Source of the DNA: Bacteroidota bacterium
GTDB taxonomy: Bacteria; Bacteroidota; Bacteroidia; Chitinophagales; Chitinophagaceae
DNA length: 64,000 nucleotides
Direction: 5' to 3'
NCBI GenBank assembly: GCA_023428755.1
Contig: JAEYWX010000012.1
Span: 1 to 64,000, forward strand
Below are positions 1-7,761 of this stretch, in pieces. How positions within the stretch are numbered: position 1 is the first letter of the stretch; each line of letters begins with the position of its first letter. The position numbers were made by a program, and so were the translations under genes. The notes beneath the pieces were generated by a model. It was not told the origin of the DNA and searched no databases. It saw only the letters and a program-made list of their open reading frames with translations.

Positions 1-124
1 TATAACATTACTGTTATCACCCTTGCGGCTTGCTAATGTTTCGGAGCGTTACCCCCGCACATAAGAGACTTTCACTCTCTGGCTTTCTCAGTTCTAAGAA
101 CTATATTTATCATTCAGGGCACAC
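1..124 (-). mobile_element. 5' end of a group II intron (body lies left of the window)
   Basis: Read on the minus strand, the sequence starts GTGTGCCCTG near base 124, a fit to the group II intron 5' consensus GUGYG. It continues with an AGAGAGTGAAAGTCTCT stem near 85-65, a GTAACGCTCC element near 55-45 and GCAAGGGTG near 28-20. These match, in order and spacing, domain I of bacterial group II introns I remember, which begin GTGCGCCC and carry GTGCAAGTCCC and CGCAAGGGTG. The rest of the ribozyme and any reverse transcriptase/maturase would lie upstream of base 1, so class and activity cannot be judged. The exact boundary could be 124 or 126 because GTGTG overlaps itself. Confidence 0.65.
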
Positions 125-129
125 ACAGT

Positions 130-303
130 GCATTGGCGTTATGGCGGCGGGACGATAGAACCTGAGCGGCATAATGCTATTGGGCTTCTGTTCCGGCTGG
201 ACGTCATCAATTGAGCAATAGAATTTTCAATCATCTTTAATAACTTTATTCAGCATTGGTTCCAGGCTGAGGGAACATAGAGTTCCGCCACAAACGCCAA
301 TGC
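130..303. repeat. Long imperfect inverted repeat next to the intron
   Basis: The arm GCATTGGCGTTATGGCGG (130-147) is the reverse complement, bar one small difference, of 285-303. A smaller hairpin GTTCC/GGAAC lies inside at 259-276. The arms enclose about 137 bp. Immediately outside is CAACGTTAGCGGT (306-318), followed 38 bp later by the start of a lipoprotein gene. A large folded site directly upstream of a single gene resembles a cassette recombination site, but the canonical integron core GTTRRRY is not met. The intron 5' end lies only 6 bp from one arm. Confidence 0.6.
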
Positions 304-356
304 GTCAACGTTAGCGGTAACTCTATGACGACACAGTAACCATCGAACTGACATCA

Positions 357-1400
357 ATGAAATTAAACATACTTTTATTACTGACCATATTAATGCTGTT
401 GACATCGTGCAACGGACAGGCCTCTAATCATAAAAGCAACACAGATCTTTTTGCAAAAGGCGACACGGTAAAAGAACTTGGTAGTAACATAATGGTCGTT
501 TACCAAGACAAGAAAAATAACTATTGGTTTGGTAGTTGGAAAACAGGAGTGTATAAATATGACGGTAAAACTTTGATCAATTTCACTATAAAACACGGTT
601 TGTATACCGATAGAGTGGATGACATAAAAGAAGATCAATCGGGCAACATCTATTTCTCAGGCATGAACCCAGATGCTACTATAACAAAGTTTGATGGAAA
701 ATCATTGACGAAAATTAAAGCAATTCCAAGTAATGAATGGAAATTAGAAGCAAATGATTTGTGGCTTAAAAATCCTTATCAAAACTTACAGAAAGTTTAC
801 CGCTTCGATGGAACTAACTTATATGAATTACCATTACCCAAACCTCCTCAATACAACAATCCTTTTGATGTTTACAGCATTTATAAAGACAGAAAAGGTA
901 ATATTTGGTTTGGCACCAATCCGGTTGGCGTATGTCGTTACGATGGAACATCATTTGAATGGATTACAGAAGAAGATGTGACAGAATTTCGCAATGAAGG
1001 GGCAAATGGAGTACGATCAATTACAGAAGATAAAAATGGCGACTTTTGGTTCAACACCGAATTTCGTTATAGTGTTTACGACAGCGTAACATTAAAAGGC
1101 AATAAATTCTACAGCAGACAAGAAAGCATAGGTGGTTTAGATGGTAAAAAAGACAGCAATTTAGACGAGTATCTTTCAACAGTGAGAGACAACAATAATA
1201 ATTTGTGGTTTGTAACCTATCGTGATGGTGTTTGGAAATACGATGGAACAAAAATTATCCATTATACCGTTCAAGACAACTCAAAGGACATTACATTATT
1301 CAGCATTTACAAAGACAATAATGGCGATTTATGGCTTGGAACACACGAAAACGGTGCATATAAATTTAATGGAACATCATTTGAAAAATTCACACCATGA
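357..1400 (+). CDS. Two-component-regulator-type beta-propeller lipoprotein
   Basis: This encodes a 347-residue lipoprotein with a hydrophobic leader and the lipobox LTSC (Cys18). Beyond it lie repeats of the ligand-binding sensor propeller type, seen as recurring N-x-W-F-G...G-V-x-x-Y-D-G units near residues 55, 185, 225, 285 and 325. In this family such propellers sense ligand outside the cell, usually fused to a histidine kinase; here there is no kinase, only the propeller. A paralogue with seven cleaner repeats is at 35660-36751. The gene is visibly more AT-rich than the S41 peptidase gene that follows and stands alone behind a large inverted repeat, which suggests acquisition. The ligand is unknown. 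Confidence 0.75.
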   Translation: MKLNILLLLTILMLLTSCNGQASNHKSNTDLFAKGDTVKELGSNIMVVYQDKKNNYWFGSWKTGVYKYDGKTLINFTIKHGLYTDRVDDIKEDQSGNIYFSGMNPDATITKFDGKSLTKIKAIPSNEWKLEANDLWLKNPYQNLQKVYRFDGTNLYELPLPKPPQYNNPFDVYSIYKDRKGNIWFGTNPVGVCRYDGTSFEWITEEDVTEFRNEGANGVRSITEDKNGDFWFNTEFRYSVYDSVTLKGNKFYSRQESIGGLDGKKDSNLDEYLSTVRDNNNNLWFVTYRDGVWKYDGTKIIHYTVQDNSKDITLFSIYKDNNGDLWLGTHENGAYKFNGTSFEKFTP

Positions 1401-1484
1401 CGATTTCAGCACTTGTTGCTGTTCCCAAAAACAACCACGCCGAGTTTGCGTCTCCCGACCAACCGCATAATTTTTTCTTTGATC

Positions 1485-1521
1485 AAACCTCCGGGGTTTT
1501 CAAAAACCCCGGAGGTTTTTT
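1485..1521 (+). terminator. Palindromic terminator
   Basis: AAACCTCCGGGGTTTT (1485-1500) pairs with its reverse complement at 1502-1518 and is followed by T residues. It can end transcription of the propeller gene. It is a close relative of the palindrome at 4818-4851: both share the AAACCT..GGGGTTTT frame with a different internal dinucleotide. Confidence 0.8.
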
Positions 1522-1559
1522 CTGCAGATGAAGTAACTTGAACAATCAAATTACTTTGT

Positions 1560-4500
1560 ATGAGAAAAAATCAAACTGCCATTCCTGTGCTGCTGTTTAT
1601 CTGCACACTCTTGATTTCCTTCACTGCATCAGCACAAGGAACATTGTTACTCCGCCAGCCATCCGTCAGCAAACAACATATTGTATTTGTACATGGCGAT
1701 GATCTGTGGGTGGTGGGCCGTGAGGGTGGCGATGCCCGTCGGTTAACCAGCGCCGTCGGTGCCGAAAACAATCCACGCATCAGTGCCGATGGAAAGTGGG
1801 TGGCGTTTACCGGTCAGTACGATGGTAATACCGATGTGTATGTGGTATCCATTGATGGAGGTGCACCCAAGCGACTCACCTGGCATCCAACACCTGATCT
1901 TGTACAAGGCTGGACCAACGATAACAAAATCATTTTTACATCCGACCGGATGGGTTACCCAACTGCCAATACAAAATTCTATACCGTATCAACAAACGGC
2001 GGTACACCCGAGCCAATGATTTTACCGTTTGGTTTTGTGGGCAGCCTGAGCGAGGATGGCAACATGATGGCCTTTCAACCGTATCGCTTCTGGGATCCGG
2101 AGTGGCGTAACTATCGTGGAGGGCAGGCACAACCGATCTGGATCTTTAACATGAAAACCTATGAAACAACCAAAACGATTCAAGGCGACAGAGAACGACA
2201 CACCGCTCCTGTGTGGGACAATGGTATTTTATACTTCCTGAGTGAACAGGATTATGCTAACAATGTGTGGATGTATAATCCAAAAACAAAAACACAAAAG
2301 CAACTTACGTTTCACAAAGATTATGATGTAAAAAATTTATCGGCCAGCAATGGTGTGCTGGTGTACGAGCAAGGTGCTCGCCTGCACAGCTATGATATTG
2401 CAACCGGCAAAACAAAACCGTTAACCATCAATGCAAATGGCGATTTAAACTGGGGCCGTGCAAGATGGAATAACATTTCAGGTGCACAATTAACCAACGC
2501 AAGTCTTTCACCAACAGGTAAACGGGCTTTGTTTGAACATCGTGGTGAAATTTTTTCGGTGCCCAAAGAAAATGGCGACTGGCGAAATATTTCCCGTACT
2601 ACGTCTGCGGCTGACCGTTACCCTGCATGGTCGGCTGATGGACAAAAGATCGCCTGGTTTTCTGATGCAAGTGGCGAGTACCAGTTGATGGTGGCAAATC
2701 AGGATGGATCAGGGACACCGAAAGCCTATCCCATCCCCAATAAAAAATTCTATTACTATCCATCCTGGAGTCCTGATGGAAAATACATTGCATTTACCGA
2801 TACCGATTATAATTTATGGAGCCTCGATCTTGCAAGTGGTAAAGCAACATTGGTAGCAACCGATCGGCTGGCACATCCTAACAGAACATTGCAACCTGTA
2901 TGGAGCCCCGACAGTAAATGGATCGCTTATGTACAGATCATGGAGAACCAGTTCAAAGCAGTGCATGTATATAATGTGGATGAAAAGAAAAGCACGGCCA
3001 TTACGGATGGGTTGAGTGATGCCATCAGTCCGCAGTGGGATGAAAGCGGAAAATATTTATACTTTCTTGCCAGCACCGATTATGCATTGAGCAGTGGTTG
3101 GTTGGATATGAGCAGTTACAATTATCCGGTTACTCGTGCTTTGTACATGGCGGTTCTTTCAAACGAAACACCCAATCCATTGGATCCGAAAAGTGATGAA
3201 GAGCCAACTAAAATTGCAAGCGATTCGGCAAAATCAGCTGCACCAAAAACAAGTACTGGAAAAGTGAAGATCGATTTTGCAGGCATTGATCAACGCATTA
3301 TTTCTGTGAATATGCCGGCACGTAATTATCAAGCGTTGGAAGCAGGGCCCGATGGACATGTATTTGTTGCAGAAGCCGTAGCGAATGAAAATGGATTGTT
3401 GCTGCATCGTTACAGTATCAAGGATCGTAAAGCAATTGAATTTGTAAAAGGCATTTCATCTATGTCAACCAGCTTCGATCGAAAAAGTTTGTTGTACAAT
3501 AGTGGTGCTTCGTGGTTTATTGTAAATGCAGCCGCTGCAGCACCACGTCCCGGCGAAGGACGATTGCAAACAGATGGCATGCGAGTGTACGTTGATCCAT
3601 CAAAAGAAGCAGAACAAATTTTTAAAGAAGGATGGCGTTACCAACGTGATTTTCTCTATGTAAACAATACACACGGTGCCCCCTGGAACAAAGTGTACGA
3701 TTGGTATCAACCATGGTTGAAACATGTAAAGCATCGCTCTGATCTCAACTATATCATTGATATTTTAGGAGGTGAAATTGCAGTAGGACATTCTTATACT
3801 TCGGGTGGTGATTATCCGCAGGTACCATTTATTCCTGTTGGATTACTTGGTGCCGACTATGCAGTTGAGAAAGGCTACTTTAAAATCACAAAAATATTTA
3901 CCGGCGAAAACTGGAATCCGGAATTACGTTCGCCATTAAGCGGACCGGGTATGAATGTAAAAGAAGGTGAGTACTTAGTTGAAGTGGATGGACAACCATT
4001 AACAGCAGATATGAATTTGTACAGTTTGTTCGAAGGCACTGCCAACCGGCAAATAAAAATTCGTGTCAACAGCAAACCTTCATTGGAAGGTGCAAGAACA
4101 ATAACCGTTGTGCCCATTGCAAACGAAGCCGGTTTACGTTCCAGAGCGTGGGTAGAAAACAACAGAAGAAAAGTAAATGAATTATCAGGTGGAAAGCTGG
4201 CGTATGTATATGTGCCGAACACCGGTAATCCCGGTTACACATCATTCAACCGTTATTATTTTTCACAACAGGATAAACAGGGTGCCGTAATTGATGAACG
4301 TAATAACGGTGGCGGATCAGCTGCTGATTATATGATTGATGTAATGGCTCGCAAACTGCAAGGCTATTTCAACAACCGTGTGGAAGGACATAAAGTTTCC
4401 ACCACACCCATGGCCGGCATCTTTGGACCAAAGGTGATGATCATTAATGAAAATGCAGGATCGGGTGGTGATCTGTTGCCGTACATGTTCCGAAATAGCA

Positions 4501-4811
4501 AACTCGGTCCGTTAGTGGGCACACGCACCTGGGGTGGACTGGTTGGTACCTGGGATACTCCTCCATTCATTGATGGCGGACGAATGGTGGCACCCCGTGG
4601 CGGTTTCTTTGATACCGATGGTAAGTGGGCAGTGGAAGGCGAAGGTATTGCTCCCGATATTGAAGTGATGTATGATCCCAAAGCATTGATTGAAGGAAGA
4701 GATCCGCAATTGGAACGGGCTGTGCAGGAAGCATTAAAATTATTGAAAACAGAAGGGGTGGAGTTGAAGAAAGAGCCTGCTCCGCCGGTACGTTACAAAC
4801 GTCCATCCTGA
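1560..4811 (+). CDS. Tricorn-like S41 family peptidase (exported)
   Basis: The 1083-residue protein has a signal peptide ending near residue 26 (A-S-A-Q). An N-terminal WD40/PD40-like beta-propeller region follows (about 30-540, recurring W-S/T-x-D-G-K units), then a spacer, a PDZ-like region (about 760-850) and a C-terminal S41 peptidase domain. By analogy with archaeal tricorn protease, H744 in V-G-H-S and S968 in A-G-S-G-G-D are the likely catalytic His and nucleophile. Tricorn is a cytosolic oligomeric peptide-trimming protease; the bacteroidotal homologues carry export signals and probably degrade peptides in the periplasm. It is flanked by terminators on both sides, so it is monocistronic. 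A full-length paralogue lies at 31036-34368. Confidence 0.9.
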   Translation: MRKNQTAIPVLLFICTLLISFTASAQGTLLLRQPSVSKQHIVFVHGDDLWVVGREGGDARRLTSAVGAENNPRISADGKWVAFTGQYDGNTDVYVVSIDGGAPKRLTWHPTPDLVQGWTNDNKIIFTSDRMGYPTANTKFYTVSTNGGTPEPMILPFGFVGSLSEDGNMMAFQPYRFWDPEWRNYRGGQAQPIWIFNMKTYETTKTIQGDRERHTAPVWDNGILYFLSEQDYANNVWMYNPKTKTQKQLTFHKDYDVKNLSASNGVLVYEQGARLHSYDIATGKTKPLTINANGDLNWGRARWNNISGAQLTNASLSPTGKRALFEHRGEIFSVPKENGDWRNISRTTSAADRYPAWSADGQKIAWFSDASGEYQLMVANQDGSGTPKAYPIPNKKFYYYPSWSPDGKYIAFTDTDYNLWSLDLASGKATLVATDRLAHPNRTLQPVWSPDSKWIAYVQIMENQFKAVHVYNVDEKKSTAITDGLSDAISPQWDESGKYLYFLASTDYALSSGWLDMSSYNYPVTRALYMAVLSNETPNPLDPKSDEEPTKIASDSAKSAAPKTSTGKVKIDFAGIDQRIISVNMPARNYQALEAGPDGHVFVAEAVANENGLLLHRYSIKDRKAIEFVKGISSMSTSFDRKSLLYNSGASWFIVNAAAAAPRPGEGRLQTDGMRVYVDPSKEAEQIFKEGWRYQRDFLYVNNTHGAPWNKVYDWYQPWLKHVKHRSDLNYIIDILGGEIAVGHSYTSGGDYPQVPFIPVGLLGADYAVEKGYFKITKIFTGENWNPELRSPLSGPGMNVKEGEYLVEVDGQPLTADMNLYSLFEGTANRQIKIRVNSKPSLEGARTITVVPIANEAGLRSRAWVENNRRKVNELSGGKLAYVYVPNTGNPGYTSFNRYYFSQQDKQGAVIDERNNGGGSAADYMIDVMARKLQGYFNNRVEGHKVSTTPMAGIFGPKVMIINENAGSGGDLLPYMFRNSKLGPLVGTRTWGGLVGTWDTPPFIDGGRMVAPRGGFFDTDGKWAVEGEGIAPDIEVMYDPKALIEGRDPQLERAVQEALKLLKTEGVELKKEPAPPVRYKRPS

Positions 4812-4817
4812 TGTTTT

Positions 4818-4851
4818 AAACCTAAGGGGTTTTTAAAAACCCCTTAGGTTT
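4818..4851 (+). terminator. Perfect 34-bp palindromic terminator
   Basis: Bases 4818-4834 are followed directly by their exact reverse complement at 4835-4851, 7 bp after the peptidase stop codon. The GGGG/CCCC core and T-rich flank suit a terminator working in either direction. It is the sister of the palindrome at 1485-1521. Confidence 0.8.
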
Positions 4852-4865
4852 CTTACCTTACAGGT

Positions 4866-5321
4866 ATGCTCAGTTTCATCAAAACAAATTCTGACAGCAG
4901 CGATTTTCGTTCGCTGGTTGTATTGCTCGATGCTGAATTGCAGGAACGCTATGGCGAACAGCAATCGTTCTTTGCACAATTCAACAAGCTCGATCATATT
5001 CATCATGTACTTGTAGCGTATGAAAATAACTGGCCGGTTGGTTGCGGTGCATTTAAAGAATATGAGTTGGGTGTTGCAGAGATCAAACGCATGTATGTAA
5101 AACCGGCATTGCGTGGAAAAGGAATTGCTGCCGAACTATTGGGCATTCTTGAGCAATGGGCAAAAGAAGAAGGCTACAAACGTTGCATTCTTGAAACCGC
5201 CATCAAACAACCCGAAGCAATCCGTTTGTATGAAAAATGTGGTTATACGCTTATTCCTAACTATGGACAATATGCAGACGTTGAGATCAGTCGTTGCATG
5301 GAAAAAAAACTCATCGATTAA
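4866..5321 (+). CDS. GNAT family N-acetyltransferase
   Basis: This 151-residue single-domain acetyltransferase has the acetyl-CoA pyrophosphate loop R-G-K-G-I-A at about residues 84-89, preceded by the usual strand (I-K-R-M-Y-V) and followed by a helix. It ends with the family's E-x-x-x-K-C-G-Y motif near residues 124-130. The substrate cannot be read from sequence. It begins 15 bp after the palindrome that ends the S41 gene, so it probably has its own start signals. Confidence 0.85.
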   Translation: MLSFIKTNSDSSDFRSLVVLLDAELQERYGEQQSFFAQFNKLDHIHHVLVAYENNWPVGCGAFKEYELGVAEIKRMYVKPALRGKGIAAELLGILEQWAKEEGYKRCILETAIKQPEAIRLYEKCGYTLIPNYGQYADVEISRCMEKKLID

Positions 5322-5387
5322 ACAGTTCAACTTTTCTGCTATCATTTTTGTTCAACACTATTTATTGATAACCTAAACCTGAAACAA

Positions 5388-5837
5388 ATGAAACAGCTAT
5401 TCTTCTTCGGCGTCATTGCTTTTCTCTTCACTGCCTGCGCCGGCAATTCATCCAACACAGAAACAACAGGGACTGATACGGTAGCAACTGCTCCGCCGGT
5501 AACCGGAGATAACAGCAGAACTTCCCTGGATTGGGCAGGCACATACAAAGGAACGGTACCCTGTGCCGATTGTGAAGGCATTGAAACAACCATCAGCATT
5601 GGTACCGATTCAAGTTATACACTTACACTCAACTATCTTGGTAAAAAAGAAGCTGCTGTTGTAGAGAAAAAAGGAACGTTTAGCTGGAACGATGCCGGCA
5701 GCACCATTACACTTGCCGGAATAAGTGATGGCGCCAATCAATACCTTGTTGGTGAGAATAAACTGATTCAACTTGATCTTTCAGGTAACCGCATTACCGG
5801 CGAACTTGCTGCCCGATACGAACTGGCAAAACAATAG
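5388..5837 (+). CDS. NlpE-like lipoprotein
   Basis: This 149-residue lipoprotein has the lipobox F-T-A-C (Cys17) and, after a Thr/Ser-rich linker, the NlpE N-terminal domain signature G-T-Y-x-G-x-x-P-C-A-D-C-E-G near residues 50-65. In E. coli NlpE this C-A-D-C motif belongs to a copper- and surface-responsive outer-membrane lipoprotein that signals to Cpx. Here only the N-terminal barrel domain is present, as is common in Bacteroidota, and no Cpx-like partner is nearby. A role in envelope metal or redox stress is inferred from the family only. Confidence 0.8.
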   Translation: MKQLFFFGVIAFLFTACAGNSSNTETTGTDTVATAPPVTGDNSRTSLDWAGTYKGTVPCADCEGIETTISIGTDSSYTLTLNYLGKKEAAVVEKKGTFSWNDAGSTITLAGISDGANQYLVGENKLIQLDLSGNRITGELAARYELAKQ

Positions 5838-5898
5838 TTCCGTAGTATGCAACGATGAAGAAACGAACACAGTCTTTCTCCCGTACAAAATTTTATAA

Positions 5899-6186
5899 AT
5901 GAATAAACAACAAACCTCTCTTCTCTTTTGCCTTGTAATGGATGCCATTGGTTATGCTACGTATGCGCTTCCGTTCCTGGGTGAGTTTGCAGATATTATC
6001 TGGGCACCCGTATCGGCTGTCATTTTCTTCCGCACATTTGGCGGATGGAAAGGAGCGTTTGGTTCGGTATTCAACTTTGCCGAAGAGTTATTGCCGGGGT
6101 TTGATTTTATACCCAGCTTTACCCTTATGTGGCTGTGGAAACGATTTACTGTTTCAAAAAAGAATACAGTTATAACAATGCAATAA
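5899..6186 (+). CDS. Small hydrophobic membrane protein
   Basis: The 95 residues include two or three hydrophobic stretches (about 8-30, 32-50 and 62-80), consistent with a small inner-membrane protein. I do not recognise the family. It follows the NlpE-like gene by 61 bp on the same strand and is closed by a strong hairpin, so the two may be co-transcribed. The ATG at 5899 follows an AT-rich leader. Confidence 0.6.
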   Translation: MNKQQTSLLFCLVMDAIGYATYALPFLGEFADIIWAPVSAVIFFRTFGGWKGAFGSVFNFAEELLPGFDFIPSFTLMWLWKRFTVSKKNTVITMQ

Positions 6187-6219
6187 AAAAACGTCACGCT
6201 TTCTGCGTGACGTTTTTGT
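6186..6219. terminator. Bidirectional terminator between convergent genes
   Basis: ACGTCACGC (6191-6199) pairs with GCGTGACGT (6205-6213), with an A-run before and a T-run after, so it works for both the plus gene ending at 6186 and the minus gene ending at 6222. Confidence 0.85.
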
Positions 6220-6221
6220 TT

Positions 6222-6836
6222 TTATAGTCCCTGGTTGTTACCATAGCGCCAGGGATCGTTTTTATCTTTCGATGGGCGCATCTCTTCATCTTTCTCTTTA
6301 TCATACACCCGCAGGTAAATTACCCATTCAAAATTTTCAAATTCTGCAACCAGGTCAACCACCAATTGGCTGAACTCTCCTGTTACATCATTGATACGAA
6401 ATTGATTACTCCACAAACGTAATTCTTCTGTAGGTGCACTGTACGGACCTGTTGCTGTGATGCTGCTGTTAGATGCTTTGCTGAACAATGACTTTCCTGC
6501 AATATCATTGTAATACGCTTTGTATTGCTTTTGCATTACACTGGTTTCTTCTGTTACCAGTAGTTTTGCCTGCCATAACCAATTGATTTTTTTATTAGCA
6601 GGATAGCCAAATATTTTTGTTTCAACAGCATCTTTCAATTCCACTTTCGAATTGTATTCAATAATACCCGGATCGCCCTGGTGTTGTTCTCCTTTAATTA
6701 ATGCAAACTGGTTGGGATAATCGTTGATTACTTTTTCAAGTTGCGGCCGGATGCTGGTGAATGTGTTTTTCGTTTGTGCAGACGATGAAACAGCAATAAA
6801 TATAATTGCTGATGATAGCAGTAGTTTTTGAATCAT
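6222..6836 (-). CDS. Exported protein of unknown function
   Basis: About 204 residues from the ATG at 6836, chosen because it places a clean signal peptide (M-I-Q-K-L-L-L..., ending S-S-S-A-Q) at the N-terminus; an upstream start at 6869 would add an odd 11-residue extension. The mature part is soluble and rich in charged and aromatic residues, with no motif I recognise and no membrane segment. It is probably periplasmic or exported. The neighbouring methyltransferase-like gene starts 42 bp upstream on the same strand, so a two-gene unit is possible. Confidence 0.65.
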   Translation of the reverse strand: MIQKLLLSSAIIFIAVSSSAQTKNTFTSIRPQLEKVINDYPNQFALIKGEQHQGDPGIIEYNSKVELKDAVETKIFGYPANKKINWLWQAKLLVTEETSVMQKQYKAYYNDIAGKSLFSKASNSSITATGPYSAPTEELRLWSNQFRINDVTGEFSQLVVDLVAEFENFEWVIYLRVYDKEKDEEMRPSKDKNDPWRYGNNQGL

Positions 6837-6878
6837 GGATAGAGATTTGATTGCAATATAGTAAAACAAATCATCATT

Positions 6879-7445
6879 TCATAGTACGCCGGGTATCAAA
6901 CGTTTCACCCGTTTTTGATACTGCAGGTATTCATCACCAAAATAGTAAACGAGTTTTTTTTCTTCCAACCAGATACCGATCAACAGGTATACAAACATCA
7001 GCAAAAGCACATACCAGTTTTTTGTTTGTGGAAAGCGTAAACATATTCCAAGGCATAGCAACAGTGTGCCGCTGTACAAAGGATGACGTACATATTTGTG
7101 CAAACCTTTTATCTGTAACTGCATGCGTGTTTCGTTGGTAAAACCAAAGAAGGAAGGGAGGTCGTAACTTTTAGCAGCCTGCCACATCATCCACAAACCG
7201 GCAATTGCTAAGAGTAAACCCGTAGCACTAAAAAAGCTGTTGCCGGCAAATAAACGATCCGATGGCAAGCGATAATGCAACAACAGAATTGCAGGTAAAC
7301 TAAGCAGATTCAATAAGTTATACAGGCGTCTGTAGCTTTTTTCCGATAGTCTGAAAGCGTTGCTGAGCCTGCGTTTTACCGTTTCGGCTGCAAGGAAGCT
7401 GTGCAGAAAAAAGTACAAGAACCAGGTTCCGAGAAGAAATAACAT
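6879..7445 (-). CDS. Isoprenylcysteine methyltransferase-like membrane protein
   Basis: The 188 residues carry several transmembrane helices and the signature G-L-H-K-Y-V-R-H-P-L-Y-S-G (about 115-127) of the ICMT/NnrU/phospholipid methyltransferase superfamily, in which the R-H-P region helps bind S-adenosylmethionine. These small bacterial members methylate lipids or terpenoids, or have no known substrate. Start at ATG 7445; the length is typical. The substrate cannot be inferred here. Confidence 0.75.
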   Translation of the reverse strand: MLFLLGTWFLYFFLHSFLAAETVKRRLSNAFRLSEKSYRRLYNLLNLLSLPAILLLHYRLPSDRLFAGNSFFSATGLLLAIAGLWMMWQAAKSYDLPSFFGFTNETRMQLQIKGLHKYVRHPLYSGTLLLCLGICLRFPQTKNWYVLLLMFVYLLIGIWLEEKKLVYYFGDEYLQYQKRVKRLIPGVL

Positions 7446-7516
7446 GCTTCCAATGTAGTACGATTTTTACATAAAAACCCGTAAAATTAACACGTGAAAA
7501 AACATTGTTTCTACGC

Positions 7517-7547
7517 TTGTAGAATCGTTTTACTCTTTTTATTTTTA
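7517..7547 (+). promoter_or_regulatory. Candidate promoter for the 45-codon gene
   Basis: TTG at 7517-7519 lies 20 bp before TATTTTTA at 7540-7547, close to the Bacteroidota TTTG-N19-23-TAnnTTTG pattern, and 21 bp upstream of the small gene's ATG. Confidence 0.4.
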
Positions 7548-7568
7548 TACTCTTAAATCCAAATCGAT

Positions 7569-7706
7569 ATGAAAAAGAACCCAACCGTACGCAAAAGTTC
7601 TTCCGTTCTGCAATCGATCAAGCAAATTGTTCACTTGTTTGTTGAATCATTTGAATCCCAGCAAACAAGACAGTTTAGAAGATTGAAAAGCTTTATATCA
7701 GAATAA
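7569..7706 (+). CDS. Small basic protein, 45 aa
   Basis: An uninterrupted ATG-to-TAA reading frame of 45 residues starts M-K-K-N-P-T and ends S-F-I-S-E. It is basic and amphipathic, with no signal peptide or membrane helix. A plausible promoter lies just upstream and a hairpin with T-run just downstream (7728-7761), so this stretch is a self-contained transcription unit between two minus-strand genes. It may be a real small protein, or an sRNA with an incidental frame. I know of no family. Confidence 0.45.
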   Translation: MKKNPTVRKSSSVLQSIKQIVHLFVESFESQQTRQFRRLKSFISE

Positions 7707-7727
7707 TATGAATGAACTTTACCCATG

Positions 7728-7761
7728 AAAGCCATTCGCTGCAAGTGTATGGCTTTTTTTT
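7728..7761 (+). terminator. Terminator of the small gene
   Basis: AAAGCCAT (7728-7735) pairs with ATGGCTTT (7749-7756), followed by a run of eight T. On the plus strand it lies 22 bp after the small gene; it just touches the 3' end of argH. Confidence 0.65.

Noticed and set aside
300..320. Canonical integron attC site
   Set aside because: CGTTAGCGG does not fit the GTTRRRY core, and no integrase gene is visible; only a cassette-like structure is claimed.
3875..4681. Minus-strand frames of 105-115 codons within the S41 peptidase gene
   Set aside because: They are opposite the highly conserved peptidase domain and have no motifs or start signals of their own.
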